From positions 1 through 24,109 of the forward strand of contig CAYGDB010000007.1 of the NCBI GenBank assembly GCA_964348535.1: a stretch of 24,109 bases of DNA. Reading direction: 5' to 3'. A model generated the notes under the pieces. The model worked only from the letters and a program-made list of their open reading frames with translations. It was not told where the DNA came from and made no database searches. Origin of the DNA: JBGPJO01 sp964348535. GTDB lineage: Bacteria > Patescibacteriota > Minisyncoccia > Phycocordibacterales > JAKFXT01. Made by a program: the position numbers and the translations under genes. Below are positions 1 through 7,896 of the stretch, one piece after another. Every line of letters begins with the position of its first letter. Position 1 is the first letter of the stretch.

Positions 1-77
1 ATCAGACATCAGACATCAGACATCAGACATCAGACATCAGACATCAGACATCAGATATTAGATATTAGATATTAGAT
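1..77. repeat. Tandem heptamer array (ATCAGAC / ATTAGAT)
   Basis: Eleven head-to-tail 7-bp units can be read directly: seven ATCAGAC, one ATCAGAT and three ATTAGAT. The array touches the window edge and may continue upstream. Shortly downstream (about 119-160) the same motif appears in inverted form (CTAATGTCT, TCTAATGTCTA), so the pair could form a long imperfect stem. Related arrays recur between other genes here (3603-3662, 6437-6471, 13921-14056). The unit is far too short and unspaced for CRISPR. Confidence 0.95.
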
Positions 78-184
78 GGAGAGACGGAATAAAAATCTAA
101 AGCCTCCAATCTTCAATCCTATCTAATGTCTTTAGTCTAAAAATCTAATGTCTACTAGACCCCCTTTTAACTGAATAACTTGCA

Positions 185-211
185 TTGCTAAAATTTTTTC
201 TCTGGTATAAT
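185..211 (+). promoter_or_regulatory. Extended -10 promoter for the pilus operon, likely leaderless
   Basis: TATAAT at 206-211 is preceded by TG one base upstream (TGGTATAAT), which makes an extended -10 element. A weak -35-like TTGCTA lies at 185-190. Only seven bases separate the -10 box from the ATG at 219, so transcription should begin at or next to the start codon. No Shine-Dalgarno sequence is present. Confidence 0.6.
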
Positions 212-218
212 TAAAGTT

Positions 219-905
219 ATGGATTTTGGAACTCAAACACAACAAAACGCTTCTTTTATACCGAAAAATCCGCTCGTCTCCGACACTCCATCTGCTTACA
301 GAAGACAAAGCGTAAGTATTTTAACGCTTGTTTCTATAATTATTTTTATTTTTTCCGCTACTCTCGGAGCGGGTGTTTTTTTCTATGAAAAAATTCTTCA
401 AACCAGTCTGGCTAAAAAGCAGGCCGACCTTGAAAGAGCTCGAGCTTCTTTTGACCCTGTTGTTATAAATGACATTCGCCGTGTTAACGACCGGATTGAA
501 CATTCTAAGGAAATTTTATCTCGTCATGCCGCTTTTTCGGCTTTTCTTGACATTCTGGGCCAGTCCACCCTTCAAAATGTCCAGTTTAAATCTTTTGAGT
601 TAAACGCGCTTCCTGAAGATGGAAGTATCAAAATTTCTCTCAAGGGGCTTGCCAGGAATTACGCTTCTGTCGCCCTTCAGGCTGACTCTTTCAACGGTGC
701 GACGGGGATGAAGAATCCTATTTTTTCGGATCTTAATTTAGACCAGTCAGGAAGAGTTTTGTTTTCAGTTGCGGCGTCTCTTGACCCAAACGCTTTCAAG
801 TATATAAGTTTTATTTCTAAAAATACCGCCCCAGATGGTTCTTCTACAACCACCAATCCAGTCAATCTGCCAGAATCAAACGATTCGTTAAATTCATCTT
901 TTTAA
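219..905 (+). CDS. pilN: PilN-like type IV pilus assembly protein
   Basis: This is a 228-residue bitopic protein. A short cytoplasmic N-terminus is followed by one membrane segment at about residues 32-54, then a charged helical stretch (about 60-105) that could form a coiled coil, a small alpha/beta domain, and a Ser/Thr/Asn-rich tail. The layout and the position directly before a PilO-like gene match PilN, which with PilO forms the inner-membrane alignment complex linking the cytoplasmic motor to the pilus. PilN proteins usually carry an N-terminal PilM-binding motif; I cannot point to a clear one, and pilM is not in the window (it may lie upstream). The start follows the -10 box at 206-211. 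Assignment rests on topology and synteny more than sequence identity. Confidence 0.7.
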   Translation: MDFGTQTQQNASFIPKNPLVSDTPSAYRRQSVSILTLVSIIIFIFSATLGAGVFFYEKILQTSLAKKQADLERARASFDPVVINDIRRVNDRIEHSKEILSRHAAFSAFLDILGQSTLQNVQFKSFELNALPEDGSIKISLKGLARNYASVALQADSFNGATGMKNPIFSDLNLDQSGRVLFSVAASLDPNAFKYISFISKNTAPDGSSTTTNPVNLPESNDSLNSSF

Positions 906-920
906 AATCAATAAAATCTT

Positions 921-1466
921 ATGACAAAGAATTCAATTTTTCCGATACTTCTTTTTTTTACCGCCATCGGATTATTTTTCAGCTTTACCGACCCAAAATA
1001 TCAGGAGATTAAAAAAATACAAGCGGAAGTCAGCGCCTACGATAACACTCTTAATAATTCAAAAGACCTTCTGAAGATTAGGGATAATTTACTCGCTGTT
1101 TACAACAACATCTCGAGAGAAGATTTAAAACGCTTAGAGCTGCTTTTGCCTGACAATGTTGATAATATTCGTTTGGTTATGGATATAGACACTATTGCTT
1201 CTCGTTATGGTGTTGTTATCAAAAATTTGAAATTCAAATCTTCTCCATCATCTGAAAACTTTGATCCAAAAGTGGAAAAAATTAAATCTCTAGACCTTTC
1301 TTTCTCGGTTGATTCAGGTTACGAAACTTTTCTCGCTTTTATCAGAGATTTGGAGGACAGTTTAAGAATCATTGATTTGGTTGAAATAAAATTTATTGCC
1401 AAGGAAACATCGTCTAACATTGAACCCACTCAAAATGTTACTATTCGAACATATTGGATGCCCTAA
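921..1466 (+). CDS. pilO: PilO-like type IV pilus assembly protein
   Basis: This 181-residue protein has a membrane segment at its extreme N-terminus (about residues 7-24), a coiled-coil-like region (about 27-65), and a C-terminal ferredoxin-like domain whose strand pattern resembles PilO, including a helix-strand unit around 134-160. PilO pairs with PilN across the membrane. The gene starts 15 bases after the PilN-like gene. Its last codons overlap the longest reading frame of the next gene, which indicates one transcript. Family assignment is by architecture and position; the sequence is divergent. Confidence 0.68.
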   Translation: MTKNSIFPILLFFTAIGLFFSFTDPKYQEIKKIQAEVSAYDNTLNNSKDLLKIRDNLLAVYNNISREDLKRLELLLPDNVDNIRLVMDIDTIASRYGVVIKNLKFKSSPSSENFDPKVEKIKSLDLSFSVDSGYETFLAFIRDLEDSLRIIDLVEIKFIAKETSSNIEPTQNVTIRTYWMP

Positions 1467-1474
1467 ATAAAATC

Positions 1475-1837
1475 ATGTCATTTTTAAAAAGCAATTTAAA
1501 AAATATTCTGATCTTGACGGTGGTTTTGGCTGGGTCTTTTTATTCATACTCTTATTTTTTTGGTGGCGCGACAGAAAGCTCTGAAGTCCTTTCTGTCACC
1601 AGCCCTTCTCCAGAAAATGGCGATGTTGGTGGAGATTTGTTGGTAACACTTTCTGATTTAAGATCCATGAAGCTCGAGCAGAGTATTTTTAGCGACCCCG
1701 CTTTTCAGAGTCTTAAGAATTTTCGCGTTGAGCTTGGCTCTGAACCTGTGGGAAGAGATAATCCATTTGCTCCCATTCAAAATTTCCAACAATCGGCTTC
1801 TCCGGGGGTCAAGATAAAAAGTTTTAATATAAATTAG
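1475..1837 (+). CDS. Small membrane protein of the pilus operon (PilP-like position)
   Basis: The protein is about 120 residues if it starts at the ATG at 1475. A TTG at 1454 in the same frame would add seven residues, but ATG is preferred. It has one N-terminal membrane segment (about residues 10-29), a linker rich in Ser, Pro and Gly, and a C-terminal stretch containing VGRDNPFAPI. An NPF/DPF-type motif after a flexible linker is also seen near the start of PilP and GspC proteins, and pilP follows pilO in classical clusters. I therefore suggest a PilP-like role but cannot confirm homology. No lipobox cysteine is present, unlike typical PilP lipoproteins. Confidence 0.6.
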   Translation: MSFLKSNLKNILILTVVLAGSFYSYSYFFGGATESSEVLSVTSPSPENGDVGGDLLVTLSDLRSMKLEQSIFSDPAFQSLKNFRVELGSEPVGRDNPFAPIQNFQQSASPGVKIKSFNIN

Positions 1838-1912
1838 TCTCTTTGTTTGTTTAAATTCTTTAATAATTTGCCGAGTTTTCTGGTTGATTGATAAATTTTA
1901 AAAAAATAATAA

Positions 1913-3598
1913 ATGGATACCGCAGTTAAAGTCAATGGGAAAAACGCGAAAGAAGATTTCTTTCCAATTGAAGAAAGACCTTCTTCCGATTCTCTTCTAG
2001 GAGAAGATAAAGTCAAAGACGGCTGGTATTTAAATATTGAGAAGCGTTCTGTTGAGACAAACGAAATTCCATTTGAAATACTGGGTTATATTCCTGAAGA
2101 GTCCGCTGTTCACTATAAATTTGCGCCCATAGGTCTTTCTGATGGCGTGCTTGAAGTTGGCATTGTCGACCCGGGGGATATAGAAGCCAGGGATGCCCTT
2201 AATTTTATTTCTTCAAAGGTTGATTTGCCTTATAAATTATTTTTAATTAGCGAGGAAGATTTTAAGAAGGTTTTGGAGATTTACAAAAGTCTTTCTGGTG
2301 AAGTTACCAAAGCGCTCGGTGAATATGAAGTTGACAGGTCAGATGGCCTTGAAAATCAAAATCAATCAGTCGAGGAAATTTCCAAGCCAAAGAAACAAGA
2401 AGCGGGGAAATATATTGAAGACGCTCCTGTCACAAAGATTGTCTCCACTATTTTGCGTTATGCCGTTGAAGGTAAGGCTTCTGATGTTCATATAGAACAC
2501 ATGGGAGGGACAGTCAGAGTGCGTTTCCGTGTTGACGGAGACCTCCATACCTCATTGATTTTACCCGTAAATGTTCAGAGAGCTGTCGTTGCCAGGATAA
2601 AAATTCTTTCCAATATGAAACTTGATGAAAGACGCAAACCTCAAGACGGACGTTTTTCATCTAAGATTGAGGGGCGCGAGGTTGATTTTCGTGTTTCTAC
2701 TTTTCCGGCTTACTACGGTGAGAAAGTTGTGATGAGGATTTTGGATAAAGAAAAAGGGGTTAAAACGCTTGATGACCTTGACCTTTCAGAACATCATCTA
2801 AAAATTATGAAGCGGATTATAGAAAAACCTTACGGCTTGGTTCTGATATCGGGTCCTACTGGAAGTGGTAAATCAACCACTCTTTACGCTATGCTTAACG
2901 CTCTTGATAAAGAATCAAAAAACGTTCTTTCTCTTGAAGACCCTGTTGAGTTTAACATAGAAGGAGTTTCTCAATCTCAAGTTCATCCTGAAATAGATTA
3001 CACTTTTGCTTCCGGCCTTCGCACCACTTTGCGTCAGGACCCTGATATCATAATGGTAGGTGAAATAAGAGATAAGGAAACCGCTCAGCTTGCGATACAG
3101 GCCGCACTCACTGGCCACCTTGTTCTTTCAACCATTCACACCAATAGCGCCGTTGGTGTCATTCCTCGTCTTATAGATATGGGCGTTGATCCTTATTTGA
3201 TTGCTCCCACCCTTATTCTAGCTGTTGCTCAAAGGCTTGGGAGGCGTCTTTGCGAGGGTGCAGGCAATCCTATTCCAATAGAAGGTTCAATAAAATCATG
3301 GATTGAAAAACAGGCGGAAGATTTGCCGGAGGAGTTTAGAAAAGAAATTCCCACATCTGGAAATCTTTATGAGCGTTCACCGTCGCCAGAATGTTCCACC
3401 GGAACTCGCGGTCGGATTGCCGTTTTTGAGATGTTTGAGATGGATAAAGATATAGAAAGTGTTATTTCAAAAAATGTAAGCGGGAATGACGTCGCAAAAA
3501 TTGTTAGACAAAAAGGAATGTTCACGATGCAGGAGGATGCCATTATCAAATGCGCCAAGCGCCTGATTCCTTTTGAAGAGGTTAATTTACTTACTTGA
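1913..3598 (+). CDS. pilB: Type IV pilus extension ATPase PilB
   Basis: This 561-residue GspE/PilB-family hexameric motor powers pilin polymerisation from the cytoplasmic side of the membrane. An N-terminal MshEN-like domain (about residues 45-120) precedes the ATPase. Walker A GPTGSGKSTT begins near residue 314, the Asp box follows around 340-370, Walker B reads DIIMVGEIRD (about 378), and the His box reads HLVLSTIHTN. The C-terminal tetracysteine zinc site of typical PilB/GspE is degraded: LCEGAG replaces C-x2-C, and PECSTGTRGRIAVFE keeps a single cysteine. The start ATG follows an A-rich stretch without a Shine-Dalgarno. PilT lies two genes downstream, which gives an extension/retraction pair. 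Confidence 0.97.
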   Translation: MDTAVKVNGKNAKEDFFPIEERPSSDSLLGEDKVKDGWYLNIEKRSVETNEIPFEILGYIPEESAVHYKFAPIGLSDGVLEVGIVDPGDIEARDALNFISSKVDLPYKLFLISEEDFKKVLEIYKSLSGEVTKALGEYEVDRSDGLENQNQSVEEISKPKKQEAGKYIEDAPVTKIVSTILRYAVEGKASDVHIEHMGGTVRVRFRVDGDLHTSLILPVNVQRAVVARIKILSNMKLDERRKPQDGRFSSKIEGREVDFRVSTFPAYYGEKVVMRILDKEKGVKTLDDLDLSEHHLKIMKRIIEKPYGLVLISGPTGSGKSTTLYAMLNALDKESKNVLSLEDPVEFNIEGVSQSQVHPEIDYTFASGLRTTLRQDPDIIMVGEIRDKETAQLAIQAALTGHLVLSTIHTNSAVGVIPRLIDMGVDPYLIAPTLILAVAQRLGRRLCEGAGNPIPIEGSIKSWIEKQAEDLPEEFRKEIPTSGNLYERSPSPECSTGTRGRIAVFEMFEMDKDIESVISKNVSGNDVAKIVRQKGMFTMQEDAIIKCAKRLIPFEEVNLLT

Positions 3599-3602
3599 TG
3601 GG

Positions 3603-3662
3603 TTAGACATCAGATACTAGACAGCAGACAGCAGATATTAGACACCCAGACACTAGACATAA
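3603..3662. repeat. Degenerate AGACA(T/C)-type heptamer array
   Basis: After the pilB stop codon, imperfect 7-bp units (TAGACAT, CAGATAC, TAGACAG, CAGACAG, CAGATAT, TAGACAC and similar) run up to about 30 bases before the next gene. They belong to the same family as the array at the window start. Confidence 0.85.
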
Positions 3663-3691
3663 GAGACCAGGGGATAGATAATTAAAAAACT

Positions 3692-4090
3692 ATGAGCGCT
3701 CAAGCTAAAAAAATATTAATTGTAGATGATGACAGGTTTTTACTTGACATGTATGCTGTCAAATTTAAAGGAGCGGGTTTTGATGTTAATCTTTCATCAT
3801 CAGGTTCTGACGCTCTTGAAAAAATTACTCACGGATTTATTCCAGACATAATTTTACTTGACATAGTGATGCCAGAGATGACCGGGATAGAGTTGCTCGA
3901 ACACCTCCATAAAGAGTCAAACGTTAAAGATTCGGTTATCGTCGTGCTTTCAAATCAAGAGAAGTCTGAAGAAACGGATGAAATAAAAAAACTCGGAGTT
4001 GACGGTTATATAATAAAAGCAAGAACTATTCCTTCTGAAGTTTTAGATATGGTTTCTAATATTTTTGCTAAAAAACATGAGCAATATTGA
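3692..4090 (+). CDS. Single-domain response regulator receiver (CheY/PilG-like)
   Basis: This 132-residue protein is one receiver domain with no output domain. The acidic pocket VDDD lies at about residues 11-14 and the phospho-acceptor Asp57 sits in LLDIVMPEM. The switch residue is Ser in VVLSNQ, and the conserved Lys is in GYIIKA. Such stand-alone receivers act by protein-protein contact, as CheY and PilG do. Its place between pilB and pilT, with the pilT start codon inside its last codons, points to control of the pilus motors. No histidine kinase is encoded in the window, so the phosphate donor is unknown. Confidence 0.93.
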   Translation: MSAQAKKILIVDDDRFLLDMYAVKFKGAGFDVNLSSSGSDALEKITHGFIPDIILLDIVMPEMTGIELLEHLHKESNVKDSVIVVLSNQEKSEETDEIKKLGVDGYIIKARTIPSEVLDMVSNIFAKKHEQY

Positions 4091-5153
4091 TTATAAAAAG
4101 GAAATGGACGACCTTGTTCGGACTGTTTTGATTGAAGGCGCTTCCGACCTCCACCTTTCGCGCTCTAGGCACCCAACCATCAGAATATCAGGTTTTTTGT
4201 CACCGCTTTTGAAAAAAAAGGAGCTAGAGGAAGAAGATACTCTTGGTTTGCTTTCAACAATACTTACTCCTCAAAATATGGAGCTCTTTTTGAAGAAAAA
4301 AGAGATGGATTTTGCTTACAGTCATTCCGGGGAAGATGAGGCTCGCTTTAGGGGTAATGCTTATTTTCAACAGGGCTCCGTTAGCATTGCTCTTCGTCTT
4401 GTTACCAAAAAAATCCGCACAATAGCCGAGTTGAACTTACCTCCCATTCTTGAAACATTTGCCAGAAAACAGCAGGGATTTTTTCTTTGCGTAGGTCCCA
4501 TTGGTCAGGGAAAATCAACCACTCTTGCCGCTCTTGTTGATATGATAAATTCTGAAAGGGCCGAGCATATAGTCACTATTGAAGACCCGATAGAGTATTT
4601 GTTTGAGCAAAAAAAATCAATCATTGACCAGCGTGAGGTTAAGTCTGACACTTCTGATTTCGCCACTGCCATTCGTTTTCTTTTTAGGCAGGATGTTGAT
4701 GTTGCGATGATAGGCGAGATGAGAGACACGGATACAATTTCAATCGCTGTAACAGCGGCTGAAACCGGGCACCTTGTTCTATCTACCTTGCACACGAACA
4801 ACGCCGCCCAAAGCATAGACCGCATCATTGATTCTTTTCCGGCAAACCAGCAGGACCAGATTCGTATTCAGCTCGCGAGCTCTTTGACTGGCATTTTTTC
4901 TCAACGTCTTATTCCGCGGCTCTCCGGCGGACTAGTCCCGGCTTATGAGCTTCTTATAAACAACGGCGCCGTTTCAAATTTGATAAGAGAGAAAAGAATC
5001 CATGAAATAAACACGGTTATAGAAACTGGTTCTTCCGAAGGTATGATTGACCTTAACCGTTCTTTGGCGGATTTGGTTAAAAGAGGAGAAATTTCAGTTG
5101 AGAACGCTTATCTTTACTCCCTTAATCCAAAAGTTTTGGAGAGACTTATTTAG
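4077..5153 (+). CDS. pilT: Type IV pilus retraction ATPase PilT
   Basis: From the ATG at 4077 the protein is 358 residues; a TTG at 4065 is in frame but less likely. It overlaps the receiver gene by 14 bases. It shows Walker A GPIGQGKSTT (from about residue 140, with Ile and Gln where Thr and Ser are usual), Walker B DVDVAMIGEMRD, His box HLVLSTLHTNNA, and the PilT-typical C-terminal motif SNLIREKRIHEI, a variant of AIRNLIRE. PilT depolymerises pili, giving twitching and DNA uptake in well-studied bacteria. The length is near the usual 340-380 residues. Confidence 0.96.
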   Translation: MSNIDYKKEMDDLVRTVLIEGASDLHLSRSRHPTIRISGFLSPLLKKKELEEEDTLGLLSTILTPQNMELFLKKKEMDFAYSHSGEDEARFRGNAYFQQGSVSIALRLVTKKIRTIAELNLPPILETFARKQQGFFLCVGPIGQGKSTTLAALVDMINSERAEHIVTIEDPIEYLFEQKKSIIDQREVKSDTSDFATAIRFLFRQDVDVAMIGEMRDTDTISIAVTAAETGHLVLSTLHTNNAAQSIDRIIDSFPANQQDQIRIQLASSLTGIFSQRLIPRLSGGLVPAYELLINNGAVSNLIREKRIHEINTVIETGSSEGMIDLNRSLADLVKRGEISVENAYLYSLNPKVLERLI

Positions 5154-5189
5154 ACATTAGACTTATAGACACTTCCATTTTTTAGTTTT

Positions 5190-5225
5190 CTTAGTTCATA
5201 ATTCTTGATTCGTAATTCATAATTC
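5190..5225. repeat. TTCATAATTC / TTCGTAATTC short direct repeats
   Basis: Three related units (GTTCATAATTC, ATTCGTAATTC, ATTCATAATTC) sit directly before the pilC start codon. The same unit or its reverse complement recurs at about 9892-9920, 11200-11240, 11797-11860 and 19285-19357. Confidence 0.8.
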
Positions 5226-5226
5226 C

Positions 5227-6432
5227 ATGTTATTTAAGTATAAAGCAATTGAAAATTCAGGACGGGAAACCGATGGCACGGTTGATGCTGTCAATGTTGA
5301 TGTGGCGATATCTTCTTTGCAGAAGCGAGGACTGGTCGTCTCTTCCATTAAATCAGCTGAAAAAACATCACTGTTTGATACTAGAATCTCATTTTTTGAC
5401 CGTATTCCCATAAAAGACGTAGTGGTTTTTTCTCGCCAGATTTCAACTTTGTTTTCAGCTCAAATCTCGGCCCTTAGGGCGTTTCGCCTTCTTGCTTCGG
5501 AGTCTCCAAATCCAAATTTACGCAGGCATCTATCCCAAATAAGCGATGACCTCCAAAGCGGACTGCCCATATCAAAGGCTCTTGGTAAGCACCCGGATGT
5601 TTTCTCAAATTTCTTTGTTTCTATGGTGCTCTCCGGCGAAGAATCTGGAAAACTAAATGATAGCTTCCTTTATTTAGCAGATTATCTTGACCGCAATTAT
5701 ACTGTCGCCAATAAAGTCAAAAATGCTTTGATTTATCCGGCTTTTGTTATTTTCACTTTTATTAGCGTGATGGCTTTAATGCTTACGGTCGTTATTCCAA
5801 AAATAAGTCAAATTCTTCTTGATTCCGGACAGGAAATTCCTTTTTATACTCAAATTGTCATAAGTATGAGCAGTTTTCTTGTTAATTACGGGATTTTTTT
5901 CCTGATGGCTCTGATTTTTTTCGGCTTTATTTTATTTCGCTATTCTCTCACTGTTCAAGGAAAAGAGGCCCTATCTGAATTGAAACTTTCCGTTCCTTTC
6001 ATAGGTAGACTTTACAGAAAACTTTACCTATCTCGCATAGCCGACAACTTTGCCACTATGCTTGCTTCCGGTATTCCCATACTTAGGGCAATTGAGATTA
6101 CTTCTGCCGTTGTCGACAACCGTGTTTATGAAAATATTTTAAAAAATGCTTCTCTAAAGGTTCGCGGAGGGGCGCCTATTTCTGAAGCTTTGTCCGGCAA
6201 CGAGGAAATTCCCGGAATCATGATAGCCATGCTTAAAGTGGGTGAGGAGTCGGGGGAAGTCGGCAAGATTCTTAAAACTATGTCCAGTTTTTATAGCAGG
6301 GAGGTGTCGGAGGCAGTGGACGCTCTCGTTAGTTTGATTGAACCTATTCTGATAGTTGGTCTTGGTCTTGGTGTTGGTTTTCTTTTAGCAGCAGTTTTGA
6401 TACCTATTTACAATGTGGCTGGTAATGCCTAG
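5227..6432 (+). CDS. pilC: Type IV pilus inner-membrane platform protein PilC
   Basis: This 401-residue GspF/PilC-family protein has two tandem T2SSF domains (about residues 65-190 and 265-390). The second shows the motif LASGIPILRAIEI, and LKVGEESGEVGKIL echoes the earlier LSGEESGKLNDSF. Membrane segments lie at about 168-190, 215-238 and 370-396. PilC couples PilB and PilT to the growing pilus. The start follows repeats of the AATTCATAATTC type (5190-5225), with no Shine-Dalgarno sequence. Confidence 0.95.
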   Translation: MLFKYKAIENSGRETDGTVDAVNVDVAISSLQKRGLVVSSIKSAEKTSLFDTRISFFDRIPIKDVVVFSRQISTLFSAQISALRAFRLLASESPNPNLRRHLSQISDDLQSGLPISKALGKHPDVFSNFFVSMVLSGEESGKLNDSFLYLADYLDRNYTVANKVKNALIYPAFVIFTFISVMALMLTVVIPKISQILLDSGQEIPFYTQIVISMSSFLVNYGIFFLMALIFFGFILFRYSLTVQGKEALSELKLSVPFIGRLYRKLYLSRIADNFATMLASGIPILRAIEITSAVVDNRVYENILKNASLKVRGGAPISEALSGNEEIPGIMIAMLKVGEESGEVGKILKTMSSFYSREVSEAVDALVSLIEPILIVGLGLGVGFLLAAVLIPIYNVAGNA

Positions 6433-6436
6433 GGTT

Positions 6437-6516
<80 letters not shown>

Positions 6517-6522
6517 AAGAGG

Positions 6523-6531
6523 TTATCCACA
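6523..6531 (+). promoter_or_regulatory. Perfect DnaA box ahead of the major pilin promoter
   Basis: TTATCCACA is an exact match to the DnaA-box consensus. It ends seven bases before the -35 element of the pilin promoter. A second perfect copy stands at a similar distance before the next pilin promoter (7302-7310). Binding by DnaA is inference. Confidence 0.55.
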
Positions 6532-6538
6532 GAGAGCT

Positions 6539-6566
6539 TTGATAGACACTTCTTATCGTATATAAT
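6539..6566 (+). promoter_or_regulatory. Sigma70-type promoter of the major pilin gene
   Basis: TTGATA (6539-6544) and TATAAT (6561-6566) are separated by 16 bases. The predicted start is near 6573, giving a 5' leader of about 95 nt. The leader can form a nested hairpin near 6582-6605 (GAGC...GCTC around CCTT...AAGG). This is the best -35/-10 pair in the pilus locus and fits high expression of a structural pilin. Confidence 0.75.
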
Positions 6567-6669
6567 AGTTCTATTGAAAATGAGCGCCTTTTAAAGGTTT
6601 AGCTCGGTCGGTTTAGAAGAAATTATAAAAAGGTCATTATTAAATATTTAAGATTTTATTTTAAAAAAC

Positions 6670-7188
6670 GTGAATATAAACAACAAAAAAGGTTTTACGC
6701 TTATTGAGCTTTTGGTCGTCATCGCTATTATAGGTATTCTGTCATCTGTCGTTTTAGCTTCGCTTAACACGGCCCGAGCTAAAGGTTCGGATGCGTCTAT
6801 TAAGGCAAATCTTGGCACTATACGTCCTCAAGCAGAGCTGGTTTATGACGGTAACAATTGTTACAGTGACAATCTTGCCGCTGGTTCCGCATGCGCGGCT
6901 ACCGCTGTTGCCCCTGCTACTTGTGCTACGCCAGATGATACTATTTTTGCCGAAGCAACCGTTTCAAACGCAATAGCAACCGCCAAAGCTCAGTCTGCAA
7001 ATAACTTGAGTGCTTGTTCCTCAGCGGCAAACCAAACAGCTTACGCTGTTGTTGTTCAACTTAAGTCGGCACCATTGAGAGGATGGTGTATTGATAGCTC
7101 TGGAAAAGCAAAAGAAGTAACGCTCGCGACTGCTGACCAAGCTGGTTTGACGGCTGAAGTTAACACCAGCGGTGCTTGTGTTGAATAA
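6670..7188 (+). CDS. Type IV pilin, probable major subunit
   Basis: This 172-residue prepilin starts at a GTG. It has a short classical class III leader (MNINNKKG), cleavage before Phe, and the hallmark FTLIELLVVIAIIGILSS helix with Glu5. The globular domain is Ala/Ser/Thr-rich and contains six or more cysteines, including NNCYS and a late Cys near the C-terminus, which suggests disulphide-stabilised loops. It has its own strong promoter, a long 5' leader and a perfect terminator, so it is a monocistronic unit. That pattern suits the major pilin of the locus. Processing would be by the PilD homologue encoded at 8437. Confidence 0.93.
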   Translation: MNINNKKGFTLIELLVVIAIIGILSSVVLASLNTARAKGSDASIKANLGTIRPQAELVYDGNNCYSDNLAAGSACAATAVAPATCATPDDTIFAEATVSNAIATAKAQSANNLSACSSAANQTAYAVVVQLKSAPLRGWCIDSSGKAKEVTLATADQAGLTAEVNTSGACVE

Positions 7189-7222
7189 TTTGTTTAGAAT
7201 TTTTAAGTTGATTCTAGTCTAG

Positions 7223-7246
7223 CCTACCACTATCCTAGTGGTAAGG
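7223..7246 (+). terminator. Hairpin after the pilin gene
   Basis: TACCACTA (7225-7232), loop TCC and TAGTGGTA (7236-7243) form a perfect 8-bp stem, extended by CC/GG across one bulged base. It has no T-run and lies just before a canonical terminator, so it may protect the 3' end of the pilin mRNA. Confidence 0.6.
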
Positions 7247-7251
7247 TCTTC

Positions 7252-7295
7252 AAAACAAGACCCGCCTTACGGCGGGTCTTGTTTTTTATTTTTTC
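7252..7295 (+). terminator. Strong rho-independent terminator of the pilin gene
   Basis: A perfect 15-bp stem (7252-7266 with 7271-7285; core ACAAGACCCGCC) with a four-base loop TTAC is followed by TTATTTTTTC. It ends the major pilin transcript. Confidence 0.93.
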
Positions 7296-7301
7296 TTTTC
7301 A

Positions 7302-7310
7302 TTATCCACA
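7302..7310 (+). promoter_or_regulatory. Second perfect DnaA box, ahead of the second pilin promoter
   Basis: TTATCCACA again. It starts 40 bases before the -10 box at 7342; the first copy starts 38 bases before its -10 box. Confidence 0.5.
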
Positions 7311-7338
7311 CACTGCTAGTAAATAAAAATTGTTTTGA

Positions 7339-7347
7339 TGCTATCAT
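7339..7347 (+). promoter_or_regulatory. Extended -10 promoter of the second pilin, likely leaderless
   Basis: TG-C-TATCAT (7339-7347) lies six bases before the ATG at 7354. No -35 at proper spacing and no Shine-Dalgarno are visible. The spacing puts the transcription start at the start codon. Confidence 0.5.
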
Positions 7348-7353
7348 CATCTT

Positions 7354-7893
7354 ATGAAGAAAATATCAAAAAATAACGGTTTTACCCTTATTGAGCTTTT
7401 GATGGTTGTGGCAATAATAGGCCTATTATCATCTCTGGTATTGATTTCTATTGATACGGCACGAGCCAAGTCTAGAGATACCTCTAGAGTGCAGGCTATA
7501 AAACAAATTCAAAATGCTCTGCAACTTTACTTTATTGCCAATGGCGCTTTTCCACCTGGTAACGAAACGAATCTCTCCGCGTCTTTGGTTCCTCTGTATA
7601 TATCGTCTATTCCAAATGACCCGTCGGGTGGCGCGAATGTTTATCAGTATCAAGCTCTGACAAGTCCCACTTCAGGAGGAACTTGTAATTCAGGGGCTAT
7701 TTGTCAAAGTTATCATTTGGCCGCTAAAATGGAACAGGGGGCAAACAGCGCTCTTCTTTTGTCCGACAAAGACGGTGAAAATGTTCTTGGCAGTACCAAT
7801 GGTAGCACCATAGATGGTTTAAGCGTCGTCGCTAATTGTGGGGCGGACGGAGCCTCTACCGCCACAGATCTCTGCTACGATATTGTTCCATAG
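7354..7893 (+). CDS. Type IV pilin-like protein (GspG/PilA-like)
   Basis: This 179-residue prepilin has leader MKKISKNNG followed by FTLIELLMVVAIIGLLSS. Beyond the helix it has a GspG-like layout (IQNALQLYFIANGAFPPG, then LVPLYISSIPNDPSGG). It ends in a segment with paired cysteines (TCNSGAICQSYHLAAKMEQG and a C-terminal CYDIVP). It shares this whole layout with the next gene, so the two are tandem paralogues. It is probably a minor or alternative pilin. Transcription is independent of the preceding pilin because a terminator and a new promoter lie between them. Confidence 0.9.
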   Translation: MKKISKNNGFTLIELLMVVAIIGLLSSLVLISIDTARAKSRDTSRVQAIKQIQNALQLYFIANGAFPPGNETNLSASLVPLYISSIPNDPSGGANVYQYQALTSPTSGGTCNSGAICQSYHLAAKMEQGANSALLLSDKDGENVLGSTNGSTIDGLSVVANCGADGASTATDLCYDIVP

Positions 7894-7896
7894 TCA

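Noticed and set aside
1..77. Possible CRISPR array
   Set aside because: The unit is 7 bp with no spacers, and no cas genes are present; it is a simple tandem repeat.
1834..2016. Minus-strand open frame across the pilB start
   Set aside because: It overlaps pilB and has no motif, start signal or promoter.
6573..6669. Riboswitch in the pilin 5' leader (for example c-di-GMP)
   Set aside because: I could not match the leader to the GEMM consensus or another known class; only a small hairpin is visible.
6523..7310. Replication origin suggested by DnaA boxes
   Set aside because: There are only two boxes, no AT-rich unwinding cluster with further boxes, and no dnaA or dnaN gene; a promoter-linked role is more likely.
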